From contig JAHQIY010000002.1 of assembly GCA_019054805.1 (NCBI GenBank), forward strand, positions 5,456,001 to 5,520,000: a DNA stretch of 64,000 nucleotides, read 5' to 3'. Each line of letters starts with the position of its first letter. The stretch's first letter is position 1. The position numbers were made by a program, and so were the translations under genes. Origin of the DNA: Brachionus manjavacas. Its lineage: Eukaryota > Rotifera > Eurotatoria > Ploima > Brachionidae. Under the pieces are notes generated by a model, which was not told the origin of the DNA, searched no databases, and saw nothing but the letters and a program-made list of their open reading frames with translations. Shown in pieces: positions 1 to 11,290 of this stretch.

Positions 1-290
1 AAGTTGGTTAACTTAATCATGAGCGTTTGAGTTATCAAGGGGCATAAAAAGCTGCTTCAATACGTCTAACGAGAAGATCGGATAGACGGGCCCAAGAGTC
101 ACTAATGTCATTATTAGTCATTATTTATTCTTCTTTTCTTCATTCGATCTTCCTCAAATATTATATTGAATTAATCAAATCTTTTTCATTCCTCATCTCC
201 TCTTTCCATTATTACCGTATTTTCTCACTTAATGTCCCCTGAAAACTGAAGAAAATACTTTTTAACATCCTATGGGGTATCTTTTATTTT
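1..290. other. Gene-poor left edge
   Basis: No gene is supported here. The first 120 bases are less A+T-rich than what follows, and on the minus strand they can encode a 27-residue peptide (MTNNDISDSWARLSDLL..., stop near base 39). It could be the end of an exon or a piece of transposable element; I do not recognise it. Bases 280-290 carry TTTATT, a minus-strand AATAAA poly(A) signal directly after the neighbouring AT-hook gene. Confidence 0.4.
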
Positions 291-674
291 TCAATTATTA
301 TCATTAGTTGTTTTTTTTGGACGACCTTTTGCTCTTTTTAATGGTTGTACAACACCGTCTTCTTCTATAACTGTTTTTGGACGTCCTCTCTTTTTTTTTG
401 CTGGTTGATTATCAATACTTGTCAATACTGTATCTACTTGAAACTCAAGCGGTATGTTTGGAGATTGTAATTGTAATCGATTTTCTATCTCTTGAATATT
501 TTCAATAAGATCTTGTTGAACATTAAATTCCATTGATTGATTTTCGATTATATTATCTTGGACATTTATATTGAAATCGAACATAGGAACAACAGAATTA
601 CGAGTTAAAGCTGGTGCTGCTTTTTTAGGTCTGCCCTTTTTTCTGATACCCTCCACTGGTATGTCGACTGCTGG
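291..674 (-). CDS. AT-hook protein, C-terminal exon
   Basis: This is a 3'-terminal exon encoding about 128 residues of a small nuclear-type protein. Three AT-hook cores are visible: KKGRPKK near the start, KKRGRPK in the last third and AKGRPKK next to the stop. AT-hooks bind the minor groove of A+T-rich DNA, so a chromatin or transcription role is likely from family knowledge. The middle is Asn/Gln/Ile-rich and looks unstructured. There is no in-frame ATG. The sequence at the exon's upstream edge (minus-strand TGTTTCCAG, then CAGTCGAC) is a good splice acceptor, so the 5' exons must lie further right, beyond base 680; I did not find them. An AATAAA signal follows the stop within 10 bases. The specific gene cannot be named from AT-hooks alone. 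Confidence 0.6.
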   Translation of the reverse strand, partial: PAVDIPVEGIRKKGRPKKAAPALTRNSVVPMFDFNINVQDNIIENQSMEFNVQQDLIENIQEIENRLQLQSPNIPLEFQVDTVLTSIDNQPAKKKRGRPKTVIEEDGVVQPLKRAKGRPKKTTNDNN

Positions 675-2166
675 AAACACATTATACTTTTTGAAAAATT
701 TTTAGTTAGTTGAAATGTCACTCAAGTTAAAAGATAAAAGCCAGTAAATGTTATAGAAGCAGGAGTAATTTTATACGATATTTTTAAAAAAAAAATTCTT
801 TTAATTTATAATTTTATTTGAGATAAATAAAAATTTTATTGCAAAATAATTTTCTAATTATTTACATTAAAAAATCATTTTGACAATTATTTTTAACAAA
901 ATTTTTGCAAAAAAGTAATTATTTCTTCAATAAGGTAATATTTAGTCAGCTAGAAATAGCGTTCTTACATTCGATCTACTTTGATTGTTACATTGATGAT
1001 TTAATTTTTCCATTTAAGATATTTAGTTTAAACAACCAGACTGAATACATTAAACAACTAAACATTTCCCAATGTTGATTAACGGAAATTAATCTTGACA
1101 CTTACTCAAAAATCTATCCAAATATTTTTTTACTCCATTACGAAAGAATCTGTATTTAAGCAAAATTAAAAAATAACAGTCAATTGGAAAATTGACAGTT
1201 TCAAAATTGTTGAAAAAAGTTTTTGATAGAAATTCTTTTAAAAATCGCATTATAAATTTACAATATTTTAGATAATATAAAGTTTCATATAATATCCCAG
1301 GGTAATTATATTTGCAAAAAATCAAAAATTTCGCATAATTTTTCAGGGATATTAAAAGGTGTTTCATTTAATTGCCCATAGGACATTAACTGATGAAATA
1401 AGGTACAATTTAGATTTATAATGAAAAATTTTAGATTTCAAGAAATCAAATTTTTAATTAAAAAAAAATTAGGATTGTTTACCTTTTACATTTTTGAACG
1501 TAATAAATTCAAGTTTTACGTACAAATGATAATTTTACATTAAATCACGCATAAATCCTTGATCAAGTCAACATTATTAGGATTTATAAAAAGTATTTAA
1601 AATTTATTTAAGTTTTGTTCTTTCTTTTTTTTTCGAATTCTTTAAACTATAATTTGTCAAATCATTTTCTTTATTCATCAAGCGTTTTTAGTATTTGTAT
1701 TTTTGTTAAATTTCTAAAAAAATTGTAGTGTTCTGAGTTTCTTAATAATTTCGTTGACCTAGTCTTTTAAAAACAGGTGCATGTTGAGAATTATCAGGAT
1801 TTTTGATTTGTTAATTTTTACGACTTGTCATTAAAATTGAATATTTTTATTTTAAAACTTTTTTTATTTGGAAATAATTCATTTAGTGACATCTCAAAAA
1901 ATTCAGGTAATCACTTTAAAAAAAATGCTATGCAATTTTAAAACTAAAGGAGAAGTATTTTTATGAAATTTTTTATTATTTTTTTAGTTTTGAAATATTT
2001 TACATTAAAAACTCTTTAAATCAATTAAAATAGCATTTTAATTGCCAAGTAATAAATTCAACTTACTTTGATTTTTAAGATCTTTACTGTTTATTCGTGA
2101 TTTTAGCTACGATTTAATTAAAATTTCTGCTATTTAAAAGCTGAATTAGTGCTTGAATTATAAAAA
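675..2166. other. A+T-rich stretch without a recognised gene
   Basis: Mostly homopolymer-rich A+T sequence. A 92-codon minus-strand open frame at 1089-1367 has low-complexity Phe/Leu/Tyr/Lys composition typical of chance frames in A+T-rich DNA. The unseen 5' exon(s) of the AT-hook gene to the left may lie here. Confidence 0.4.
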
Positions 2167-3508
2167 ATGAAATACTTTTTATCAATTTTTAGTAGTAAGA
2201 AAAATCCTTGATAATTTGCCTAAATTAAAGTTTATAAAATTAGCCCTGGGATTCTTAACCGTTGGATTAAAAACATTAGAATTCTACTCTAGCTTAGGAA
2301 ATATAAATCAATCATGTCTAATCCATGGATTTAGAAGATATTGCTTGGGTGAATTTAAGTGCAGATCCAGAATATGTCTATGCCCATCTAACTCGACATG
2401 GAATGGAAATTACTGCGGTATATTTTTTCAATTCTAATTAGCTTAAATAAATATTAAATAGAACGTTTCGGAATGTCTTGTAAAAAGAATGGCCAATGTA
2501 GACCACAAGGCCTGGTTTGCTCTAATACTGATGATGGCATTTGTCAGTAGGTTAATTTAAATAAGAAAAAACAAGTTTAAAAGTAAAAAAATTTATAAGA
2601 TGTCCTAGTGATTCTATTTGGGATGGCATAAAATGTGGTATAAATTCTAAATTAATCATTTATTTAGTCTTTATAAAAATAAAAAAACAATAGAAAAATT
2701 TGGAAGCAATTGCTCAGGTCAACCCAAAAATTACTGTAGTAGAGACTATGTTTGTTTAAATGGAACTTGCCAGTGTATTTAAAAAAAAATCTAACATATG
2801 TGTACATTTTATTTTAGATGTCCTGGAGAAGCTGTTTGGGACGGGAAAAAATGCAGTTAATGAACTAATTTTTTTTTAATGTTACTTTTATATTAAAATA
2901 AAGTCTAAATTAGATCATTTTAATAATACTTGTTTAAACCATCGATTTTGCAATCCTCAAGGACTAAAATGTGTCAAAAGTGATTCAGGAAAGCATTGCT
3001 TGTAAATTTTGTAAAATTAGTTGAAGTTTTTTTAGAGTAAAATTAGAAACTTTAAAAATGTATTATAGATGCAAGGCTGGAAAATGGAATGGTGAATTTT
3101 GTGATACTTTCAATGCTACTTGTAGAAATAAAATAAGAGATAAAATATGCACGCGGGGCTTAATCTGTTTATTTAGAAGTTGCGTGTAAGCTGCTAATTA
3201 ATAAGGGAATTAAAAAAAAATTTAAAAATCTAATCTTAGGTGTTCATTAGGAAGTTGGAACATAACAACAGGATTCTGTGGTTTGATTTAAGAATTCATT
3301 TATAAAGAATTATTTAATATTTAGAATTTATTTTATAGATTCGCTGCCTTTAAATGCTTTTTGTAGTAATACAAATCTGGTGCTGCCGAAGGACTTTACA
3401 GACTCCTTAAAAGTAGACCGATGTGATCCTTCAGCAAATTTAAAATGCAATGGATACAGATGCGTGTGTAAAGATGGTTCTACTTTGACGAATGGAGTAT
3501 GCGCTTAA
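2167..3508 (+). CDS. Secreted protein of six cysteine-rich EB-like modules, ten exons
   Basis: I modelled ten exons: 2167-2194, 2244-2417, 2462-2546, 2600-2637, 2694-2772, 2818-2855, 2914-3001, 3069-3185, 3240-3280 and 3339-3508. They sum to 858 bp, or 285 residues. All nine introns are GT-AG and 44-73 bp long. The first two exons give a hydrophobic leader (MKYFLSIFS...), probably a signal peptide. Then come six modules, each with about six cysteines. Most fit the plan FxxxC...C...C...C-x-C-P....WDG..C, as in CPSDSIWDGIKC and CPGEAVWDGKKC. The pattern resembles EB-type disulfide modules of invertebrate extracellular proteins. Introns fall again and again at the same two places of the module, between its halves and just after its last Cys. 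This shows growth by tandem exon-pair duplication. The last module is longer and more diverged. Function is unknown; an extracellular binding role is an inference. The exon 1/2 junction is the least certain. Confidence 0.72.
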
Positions 3509-3685
3509 GTTTTTATTTTATATCAGAATTTCATTATATTAGAAAACGCTAAATTTAAAATTTTTAAAACTAATTATAAAAGATTTTAAATTATTTCTGA
3601 ATAGCTCTTACTTTTCAAAGTCTAATAAAAATATTTGCAAATATAAAACATCACATATTCGTCTTTTTAAAAAAAAAAATTGATT

Positions 3686-5303
3686 GCTGAGTTGTTAAAG
3701 GATCAGTTTCATTCCGTCTTTAATAAAGAACCCAATGATACTATGCCTTTTTTTCTTTAACGAACTTTTTCTTATTTCGATATTGAGAATGTCATGAGAG
3801 AGCTTAACGAGGATCTAATTGAACTGAGACTAAAGAAATTAGATGGAAACATATCGATGGGCACTGACGAAAAACATCCACTGATACTGAAAAACTGAGC
3901 AAAAACGATGTCAGTGCCATTGAAGATAATTTACGAAAAATCATTAGAGACAGGAAAAATCCAAAAAGAATAGAAAAGAGCAAATGTGTCGCCGATCTAC
4001 AAAAAAGGAAGTAAATTAGAGCCTGTTAAATATCGACCCGTATCACTCACCTCAGTTGCATGTAAAGTACTAGAAGGTGTTGTCAGGGACCAACTAATGT
4101 TTTACCTTCAAGAGAATAATCTTATAATTGGAAGTCAACATAAATTTGTCCCATAGAAAGGTTTTATAACAAACCTACTTAAAACGCTTAATATGATCAC
4201 TATTGAGTTGGCAAAAGGTAACAGTGGGGATGAAATACTTTTAGACTTCTCAAAGGCTTTTGATACTGTACCGCATCAACGACTTCTTCATAAACTACGT
4301 GGAAAATAGAAAGGTGGTTGGAAGACTTTTTGAGTATGAGAATTCAGCGAGTTGTACTTGGTGATGGAATTTCTAGATGGTCAGAGACACTGAGTGGATT
4401 TCCGCAAGGGTCTGTACATAATTGACCTACCTGACTGCGTTTCAAATAGAATGGAATTGTATGCAGATGACTCAAAAATACTCGGCATAGTTAATTAAGC
4501 TAATGAGAGAGCGATTTTACAGAAAGATCTGGATGCAGTATGTCAATGGATAGAGATTTGGCGTATGGGACTGTTTGCTAACAAATGTAAAGTAATGCAT
4601 TTCGGCAGACTAAATGTATGGCATAAATATACACAAAAATGCAACTCAGATGTTATACTAGCAAGCACAGAGTGTGAAAGGGATCTTGGAGTGATGGTTT
4701 CATCAGATTTAAAGTGGACCCGCCAAGTGAAAAGTGCTTGTGTGAAAGCGAGTAGGGTACTTGGTATGCTAAAGGTAACGTTTAAAAGTAGAGAGGAAAG
4801 ACTGTGGGTATGATTGTGCAAATCCATGGTAAGCCCTCATCTAGTTTGGAATCCAAGTATGAAAATGGACGTGAATACGTTGGAAAAGGTGCAAGAGAGG
4901 GCAACAAAAATACCTTTGCCTGTAAGAAACATGTCGTATGAAATGAGGTTGACGAAATTTGAACTGACAAAGCCGAGTGAAAAGAGTGAGAGGGGACTTG
5001 ATTGAAATGTACAAACTAGTGAATAGAATAGAAAAGGTAGGCCTGGTCAAGAATCTAGTGAATAGATCTGAAAACAAAGGTCCAATCGGGGCGTAAAGAG
5101 GCAATAGCATCAGAGTCCGGAGGGAAAATTTTCCTGCTCAAATTAGAAACGATTTTGTAGCTGCAGTCAGACATGTGTTTTTCTCAAATAGAGTAGTTCC
5201 GCATTGGAATAAGTTGCCAGAAAATGTGGTGAAATCTAAGTCAACCGCTAATTTTAAAATGGCTCTACACGGCCAATTGGCGGTGATGGGCTCAAACTCT
5301 CTA
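3686..5303 (+). mobile_element. Degraded CR1-like LINE, reverse-transcriptase region
   Basis: A 5'-truncated non-LTR retrotransposon. Conceptual translation shows the usual run of CR1/Jockey-type RT blocks: VFNKEPND, then KIIYEKSLETGKIP, ANVSPIYKKGSK, YRPVSLTSVACKVLE, LDFSKAFDTVPHQRLL, the catalytic YADDSKIL (around 4460) and the C-terminal ERDLGVMVSSDLKW and LEKVQERATK. The frame is interrupted by several in-frame stops (for example after SQHKFVP near 4155) and frame changes near 4300-4420, so it is dead. It ends where a perfect inverted copy of its own RT segment begins. Family assignment to the CR1 side of the non-LTR tree rests on motif order, not on a tree. Confidence 0.85.
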
Positions 5304-5304
5304 C

Positions 5305-5431
5305 ATGTTGACTTCCAATTATAAGATTATTCTCTTGAAGGTAAAACATTAGTTGGTCCCTGACAACACCTTCTAGTACTTTACATGCAACTGAGGTGAG
5401 TGATACGGGTCGATATTTAACAGGCTCTAAT
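5305..5431 (-). repeat. Perfect 127-bp inverted copy of LINE bases 4015-4141
   Basis: By direct comparison, these 127 bases are the exact reverse complement of 4015-4141, which encode the RT block around YRPVSLTSVACK. No mismatch was seen although the parent LINE is badly decayed. The inverted piece sits between the end of one LINE and the start of another LINE fragment. This could be a 5' inversion of the twin-priming type seen in LINE insertions, a recent inverted duplication, or a foldback artefact of assembly. Confidence 0.9.
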
Positions 5432-5439
5432 CCGAACTA

Positions 5440-6460
5440 ATGATGGGGGAAGACGACTCCAGGAGTGCACTAGCTTACGTCGACACAGAAAAGGATCTGG
5501 GAGTTACATTATCACGTAATTTGAAATTTTCTATTCATATTAAAAATCAAGTGAACAGAGCTACCGGAATACTCGGCCAGTTGAAAAGATCATTTAGATA
5601 TTGGACTTTAGATACCTGCAGGACCCTTTATTGTGCCTACGTTAGACCTCACCTGGAATATGCCGCTGTTGTCTGGTCCCCCCCTAGCAAGAAAGACGCA
5701 AAGATGCTCGAGCAGGTGCAGAGAAGGGCCACCAAACTGGTGCCCTGCATTAGAAACTGGCGCTACGAAGACCGTCTTGCCGTCCTTAGACTAACTCCCC
5801 TTCATGAGCGCCGTGTACGTGGAGACCTGATCCAGATGTTCAAACTCACCAAAGGCATCAACGAAGTGAGCTGGGTGAATCCCCCGGTTCCCGCAAGTTC
5901 ACTTTCCCAACCCGGACCCGCCGGAGGTATCAGAGGTCATGCAAGAAGATTGTCCGGCCAGGCCTCGACCAAATGTCTTCAAAGAGCAAACACATTCACC
6001 AACAGGATAGTCAACGAGTGGAATGCCCTACCAGCTACAGTCATAGACGCCGACTCGGTCAACAAGTTCAAGAACCGATACGATACCTTCATGTCCAGTC
6101 AACAATCATGAATAGGAGCATTTATTTATAAAAAATCGGATCAAAAAGAAAAGAATTTTGAGTTTCCTTGATTGTGGTCTTTGTGGAGCTAGATTGGTCT
6201 GGTTGATTTGCTTGATTGGATCGGTCTAAGTCTAGCATAGAAAAAAAAAGAAAAAAAAGGAAAGGAAAGAAAAGAAAAAGAAAGAAATAGAAAAAAAGAA
6301 AAAGATTAATTTAAAATTCAAATGCAATGGTGATGTAGTGTATGTAGCAAATGAAAGTGTGAAGTAGTATATGAATGTTTTTTTTTTTTTTTTTTTTTAG
6401 CTTGTTGTAACTTATATTATTATTATTTATTATTATTTTGACCTAAAAATTTAAACAGTT
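5440..6460 (+). mobile_element. Second LINE fragment: intact RT C-terminus plus 3' UTR
   Basis: Bases 5440-6111 are an open frame of 223 codons matching the C-terminal part of CR1/Jockey-type RT proteins. It shows EKDLGVTLSRNLKFS, YCAYVRPHLEYAAVVWSP, MLEQVQRRATKLVP and the terminal FTNRIVNEWNALP...VNKFKNRYD. It is uninterrupted and clearly richer in G+C (codons such as GCC, GTC, AAG) than the surrounding DNA. It is a different family from the element to its left, which has other residues at the same motifs. Downstream come a purine-rich stretch at 6240-6305, a T-run near 6380 and a TTA-repeat tail at 6414-6438. The tail is typical of LINEs that end in short tandem repeats. It is 5'-truncated and so cannot move by itself. 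Confidence 0.85.
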
Positions 6461-6499
6461 TTTTCTTTTTGCAGTAAATTTTTATGTGTAATGTGCAAA

Positions 6500-6587
6500 G
6501 AGCTACCATAGGTGACCTCCTAGTAGGCCACCTCCGCAAGCTAGTCTTGCTGTAGCTTATATATATTATTATTATTATTATTATGTT
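6500..6587 (+). mobile_element. Solo LINE 3' end with (TTA)n tail
   Basis: The sequence around AGCTAGTCTTGCTGTAGCTT followed by a (TAT/TTA) repeat resembles the tail at 6400-6438 (AGCTTGTTGTAACTTATATT, then TTA repeats). It is probably a second, extremely 5'-truncated insertion of the same LINE family. No coding part is left. Confidence 0.5.
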
Positions 6588-6639
6588 AGGTGTCGCAGCA
6601 AGAACTACTGCTAATTTTAAATATTTAGAATAAATATAA

Positions 6640-7248
6640 GGAAATTCCAAAGAATGACTAAAATGTTTCTAATCAGTTAAAAATCCTTGACTCATTGTTC
6701 TCAAATATTATTCATTATTTAATACTAAATTAAGAAAACTATTATATCTCCATCAAAATCACTTTTAAATTTGTTTATTTCTTAAAATAAATCCACGTTA
6801 AATTGAATATTTTTGAAAAAAATTAATTTTCACCAAACTGTTGAAACCATCTTTATCGCCTAAAATAATTATTATTTTTAAGTTATTAAAAAATTCAAAA
6901 AAAAAATTCTTTAAAAAGATTATAAAGTTATGCAAGAGTTTTTTAGGGCTAGAATCAAATTGAAAAAATTCAAATCTCTATCAATTATATTTCAAATAAA
7001 ATTGAAATTATCTTTAGATAATAATGCCTAAAATATTTAAATTTAAATGCACAGACTAAACAACGCCTTAGCATAGCGTCAATTGTAATCGATAAGTAAA
7101 ATCGAACTATAAATACAGATAAAGTTTTTCTCAAGCTAACTCCTACTTTATGAATTTTAAAAATAGGAACCTCAACTCTAGTATTTCCAATCAGTTAAAT
7201 TAAAGTTTTGAATAATCAATTAACCGTTTATTTTACAAAAAAATAATA
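6640..7248. other. Upstream region of the lipase gene
   Basis: A+T-rich sequence with no coding signal. A TATA-like CTATAAATAC at 7109-7118 lies about 140 bases before the lipase ATG and could serve its promoter. Nothing else stands out. Confidence 0.35.
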
Positions 7249-8245
7249 ATGATTAAATATTTGATTTTTTTAACTTGTATTTTGTGGCAAATTGTTGGCC
7301 AACTTTTGAATTGTACACCAAACAACGTCCGGATCAATACATGCTCGTCAAGGCATCCAATCTTGAAAGGTTAGGCTTCGACCATTTAAAGGAAACAAAA
7401 TTAGTTATTCATGGATTTTCAGCGGATTCTTCTTCACTAACAGGAATAAAAAATAAACTTCTAATCTTTGATGATGTGAATGTTATAATGGTTAATTGGA
7501 AAGAGGGTGCAAAGGCTCCTGATTATTACAATGCATTCACCAATGTAAGGGAAGTTGCCCAGAAAATAGCTGATTTTGTCCAGCAAGGCAAAATTGATTT
7601 ATCTAAAGTTCACTGTATTGGACACAGTTTGGGTGCCCATGTTTGTGGATTTGCCGGAAAAAGAATTGTTGGGAAAATCGGTAGAATCAGTGGCTTGGAT
7701 CCAGCGGGACCATTATTTGAAGGAAAGCCTGCTTATTCAAGATTAGACAAAACTGATGCTGAATTCGTTGATATAATTCACACTGATGCTTCCCTTGGAA
7801 TACAGGACTCAATTGGTCATTTGGATTTTTACCCAAATGGAGGTCGAGTACAACCCGGATGCTTATTTAAATTGAATGATTTGACTAACCAAACTCTAAA
7901 TGATGACAGATCTAAAATGATTGAACTACGAATGGAACCAAAAGGAGAAATTCTTAGTTTTTTATCATGCAGTCATACAAGATCTCATTTGTATTACAGT
8001 GAAAGTATCGGAAAATGTTATTTTAAATCTGTCCTCTGCAAAAGCTATGGTAAACTCTAATATTCTAATTTCTTAATGAAATAAAATTTTAAATTTTTTT
8101 AGATAACTTTAAATCTGAAAACTGCAAGATAAGTAGCTGTGCGTCGACTCTAGCTGGCTGTGCAATAATGGGATATAAAGCTCATAAATATCATCCAAAT
8201 GGAAAATACTTCCTAGATACCACTAAGACTTGGCCATTTTGTTAA
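7249..8245 (+). CDS. Secreted pancreatic-type (lipoprotein lipase family) lipase
   Basis: A triacylglycerol or phospholipid lipase of the pancreatic lipase family; two exons, 7249-8049 and 8103-8245, with a 53-bp intron. The catalytic triad is complete: Ser127 in GHSLG, Asp151 in GLDPAGP and His243 in SCSHTRSH, with family-like spacing. The second exon supplies the cysteine-rich end and the typical terminal PFC. The start at 7249 gives a good signal peptide (MIKYLIFLTCILWQIVG). However, the body of the enzyme, starting FELYTKQRPDQ, is in the next frame. One extra T in the T4 run at 7304-7307 joins them perfectly and makes 314 residues. I therefore suspect a one-base assembly error or a recent frameshift allele. 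Only the N-terminal catalytic domain is present, with no PLAT domain, as in many invertebrate lipases. It likely acts in the gut lumen or extracellular fluid. Confidence 0.88.
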
Positions 8246-8684
8246 AATGATCGACTAAGAAAAGTAATAAAAAAACTAATTATTTACAAAAATAAAAAAC
8301 TTAAATTCCTAATAATTGTTTTCAATTTTCGGTGTACGAAAATAATGGTATGTCACTTTTTTATACTAGCATGTCGATATTTAAAATTTTTTTATTAACA
8401 ATCGCTTATATTGCTCTTTATAAAAAAATAAACAAGCAAACAAACACAAAAAACTGAAAATGAGATGACTTTTAATCACAAAAATGAAAAGTATGTTAAC
8501 AGTTTTTTCTAAGCATGTACTTCATGAATTCGAAAAAAAAATTTCAATTAGCCATTGAAATTGATTATAAATTATAAAATTTTTTTTTTTCAAATATTAA
8601 TCCCAAAATAAATTTTGAAACAAAGTAGTATTAGTAAATAAATCTTTTTTAATTAAAAACTTAACCTTAAGATAAAAAAAACTC
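8246..8684. other. Downstream of the lipase, no gene seen
   Basis: A+T-rich. AATAAA-type signals occur just after the lipase stop (around 8264 and 8290). No other structure is seen. Confidence 0.4.
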
Positions 8685-9235
8685 TTAATTCAACTGAAAG
8701 CGAATCCGAAGCGAGTGAAATACTTCAAGAACTAATAATTTTGAATTGTTCTTAATCAAAAACCAAACAGATTATTATTAATTCAAAATTAAAAAGAGAA
8801 ACCGATGAAAGTGATAGCCAAATTCAAGAGTCATTCAATAAAGAGACATTTCTTGAACAAACTGAATCAAATTTTTTAAATAAAGAAATAGCAGATTGTA
8901 AAGGAAGTTTAGGTATTTTGAACTTTTTAAAATTTCATCTTGACCTAAAATATTTACATTCTAGAACTACATAATTCGTCTGTTTATCATGCCATTGATT
9001 ATATCTTGAATAACTGAAAGAAATTCACTGATTTTATCTTGGTTCTGCCTAAAGAAATTCACTGTGATTCAGTATTTTTAGTTGATTTAAATCAATTTCA
9101 GCTTGGTGATGCATTAGCATTTTTTTTTTAATAGTTATTTTTATTTAAAAATTAATTTAAAAAGGCTTCGAGCTAACATTCGAAAAGAGCGCAAACTGCA
9201 CATTCGAAGTGAAGCTCCTTCTGCCCAGTAAAAAA
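8685..9235 (+). pseudogene. Broken gene of unknown family
   Basis: The stretch 8660-8915 translates into acidic, Ser/Glu-rich protein (STESESEASEILQEL, then RETDESDSQIQESFNKE). A plausible intron (8912-8964) follows, then NSSVYHAIDYILNN and DFILVLPKEIHCDSVFLVD, and further right ANIRKERKLHIRSEAPSAQ. Codon use looks protein-like, but the frame does not stay open in this sequence, so it appears dead. I do not recognise the family. It could be a host gene or a transposon-borne one. Confidence 0.35.
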
Positions 9236-9389
9236 ATAAAACAATAATAAAAACAAACAAACATATTTTAAATTACATCATTAAAAATAAATTTTTTCTT
9301 TTTTAAAAAAGAAAAAAGAAAGACAGAAGAAAAGAAAGAAGACAAAAAATTGATATATTCTAAGTAACTATATAAGAGAATCCTGTTCT

Positions 9390-11290
9390 CATATCAGATC
9401 TTAAAAAAGCTAAGAAACAAATATAAACTAATTAGGACAGTACACGCATACGCAATTCGAATTATAGAGAAAAAGGCTCCTACCGGAGTAGAGGTTACCG
9501 ATACTTTAGCTGTGTTTTCAGACCACGACCCACTATATTCCTCAACAAGTAGCTTAATGAATCTATTTTTATAAGAGAAACATTTTAGCATATGTTAGGT
9601 GCGCAAGATGTTCTTCAAATGTCTTCAAATGTCTTGTCTATCTAGATGATGACATCATCTAGATACACAAGGCAGTATAACCATTTAAGACCCCCAAATG
9701 CCGCGTACATGTACCTTTGAAAAGTAGCGGGAGCGTTAGTTAGGCCAAAAGGCATTACAAAGACCTTGATGACTAATCTTGATGACTTGATGATTTAACT
9801 TCCGTTAAATCGATGGTTGAGAAAAAAAAGATTGCCCGAAGGCATCCAAATAGTCATCTATCCGTGGCAGTGGATAAACGTCTCTTTTTGTTACTTTATT
9901 TCATTCCCTGTAGTCTATACAGAACCGGGTCGTACCATCCTTTTTTTCCTACTAGAATTACTGGGGCTGCCCACGGACTCTTCGATGGCTGGATAACCTT
10001 TAGGTCAAGCACATCCTTAATGTGTTGCTCAATCACCTTTCTTTCTGTAACTCCTGTTCTGCGCGTTGAAAACTTTTTTGGTAAACTGTGTCCAGTTTCT
10101 ATTGTGTGGATTACGTTATCAGCAGTTCCTGGTTTTTTGAAAATAAATCTTTATTTATAGACAGGAGTTTCTTAAAAATCTTCGCCTCATTTTCTTTTAA
10201 ATGCATCTTTGTTTCATCTATACCTTTAGGTAAAACAATCTCTTCCTCTCCTTCAACCTTTTCTTGTTCCGTCAAGTCCTTTTTGGTGCTTTCCTCATTC
10301 ACATTAAAGTTTAGCAAATTATAGTTCTTCCTCTTAAAATTTTTCAGATGCCCTAAAATGGTACCCTTAGGTAGACAAACTGTTTTCTTAGATAAATTTG
10401 ATACGTTTGACTTAATCTCCTCCCCGTACTCTATGATACCCTTAGCTACGAAATCACCAAGCCTCTCTACTAGATAAGGGTTGTTTTGGACAAGAACATC
10501 CAAAAGGGTTTATTAGGCTTAGTAATGGTAACATAACTGCAAAAAGAAGGAATAAAAATATCTTCAAGTGAATAAAGGTAAAAAAGTCTTGATTCTAAAA
10601 TACTGGGGTCATAAAGATCATATTCTGGATTTAAGCTAACAGTTTTTGAACTAGGCCTTATAGCCACGTCAAATTTCAGTACGAAGTCCATACCAAAAAT
10701 ACAATCATAGTAACTTATGTTAACTTATCAACTACATAAAAATCAACTAAATATAAGTCATTGTGAATTTCTACAGGTAGAATCACCTTGGAATGTGCTG
10801 TTAATTTAGATTCATCCCCTAATTGAAATTCACATGACTGCTTTAAAGGAGTTATTTCAACCATTTTCCTCGTATTTTTAAGAAAATCTTTTTTTACTAA
10901 ATTGGTACTTGCACCGGTATCTAAACAATTGTTCAACGGGAGTCCAAAAACTTGAGCTGGAAGTTCTATTAACTTAGAAGAAATTATCTTAAGGCTGATT
11001 GTTTTATGTACATTTAAATTTGTTGGGTCGTTACTGAACTCTTCAGGGTACAGGTGAGAAAATGGGGCATGGTATAAAAATGGGTCATAAAAAGAATACG
11101 AGCAAAGTTGATGTAAGTTTATTGGGTCAGAAGAAGTAGTAGTAGTAGAATTAACAAAATTATTTACGTCTGAATTGTTACTAGTGGGCTGAGACTGTAC
11201 TGAATTTGAATTTGATTTTGCTTGTGGACATGTTCGTTGTAAATGACCGGTCAGATTGCAAATATAACATCGTCTAGGTCCATAAAGATA
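9390..11290 (-). mobile_element. Ty3/Gypsy-like LTR retrotransposon fossil
   Basis: Minus-strand remains of an LTR-type retroelement, in the order gag zinc knuckle, protease, reverse transcriptase. The nucleocapsid-like knuckle (CYICNLTGHLQRTC) lies near 11230-11275. The aspartic protease active site (DTGAS) lies near 10905-10920. The linker that precedes RT is near 10111-10500, and RT signatures [12 protein letters not shown] and YLDD lie at about 9640-9760. This order and the YLDD box fit the Ty3/Gypsy group. No LTRs, integrase or RNase H were recognised. The element is broken in several places and looks moderately old. Confidence 0.8.

Noticed and set aside
1089-1367. 92-codon minus-strand open frame
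   Set aside because: Low-complexity Phe/Leu/Lys/Tyr composition, no splice context and no recognisable motif; expected by chance in A+T-rich DNA.
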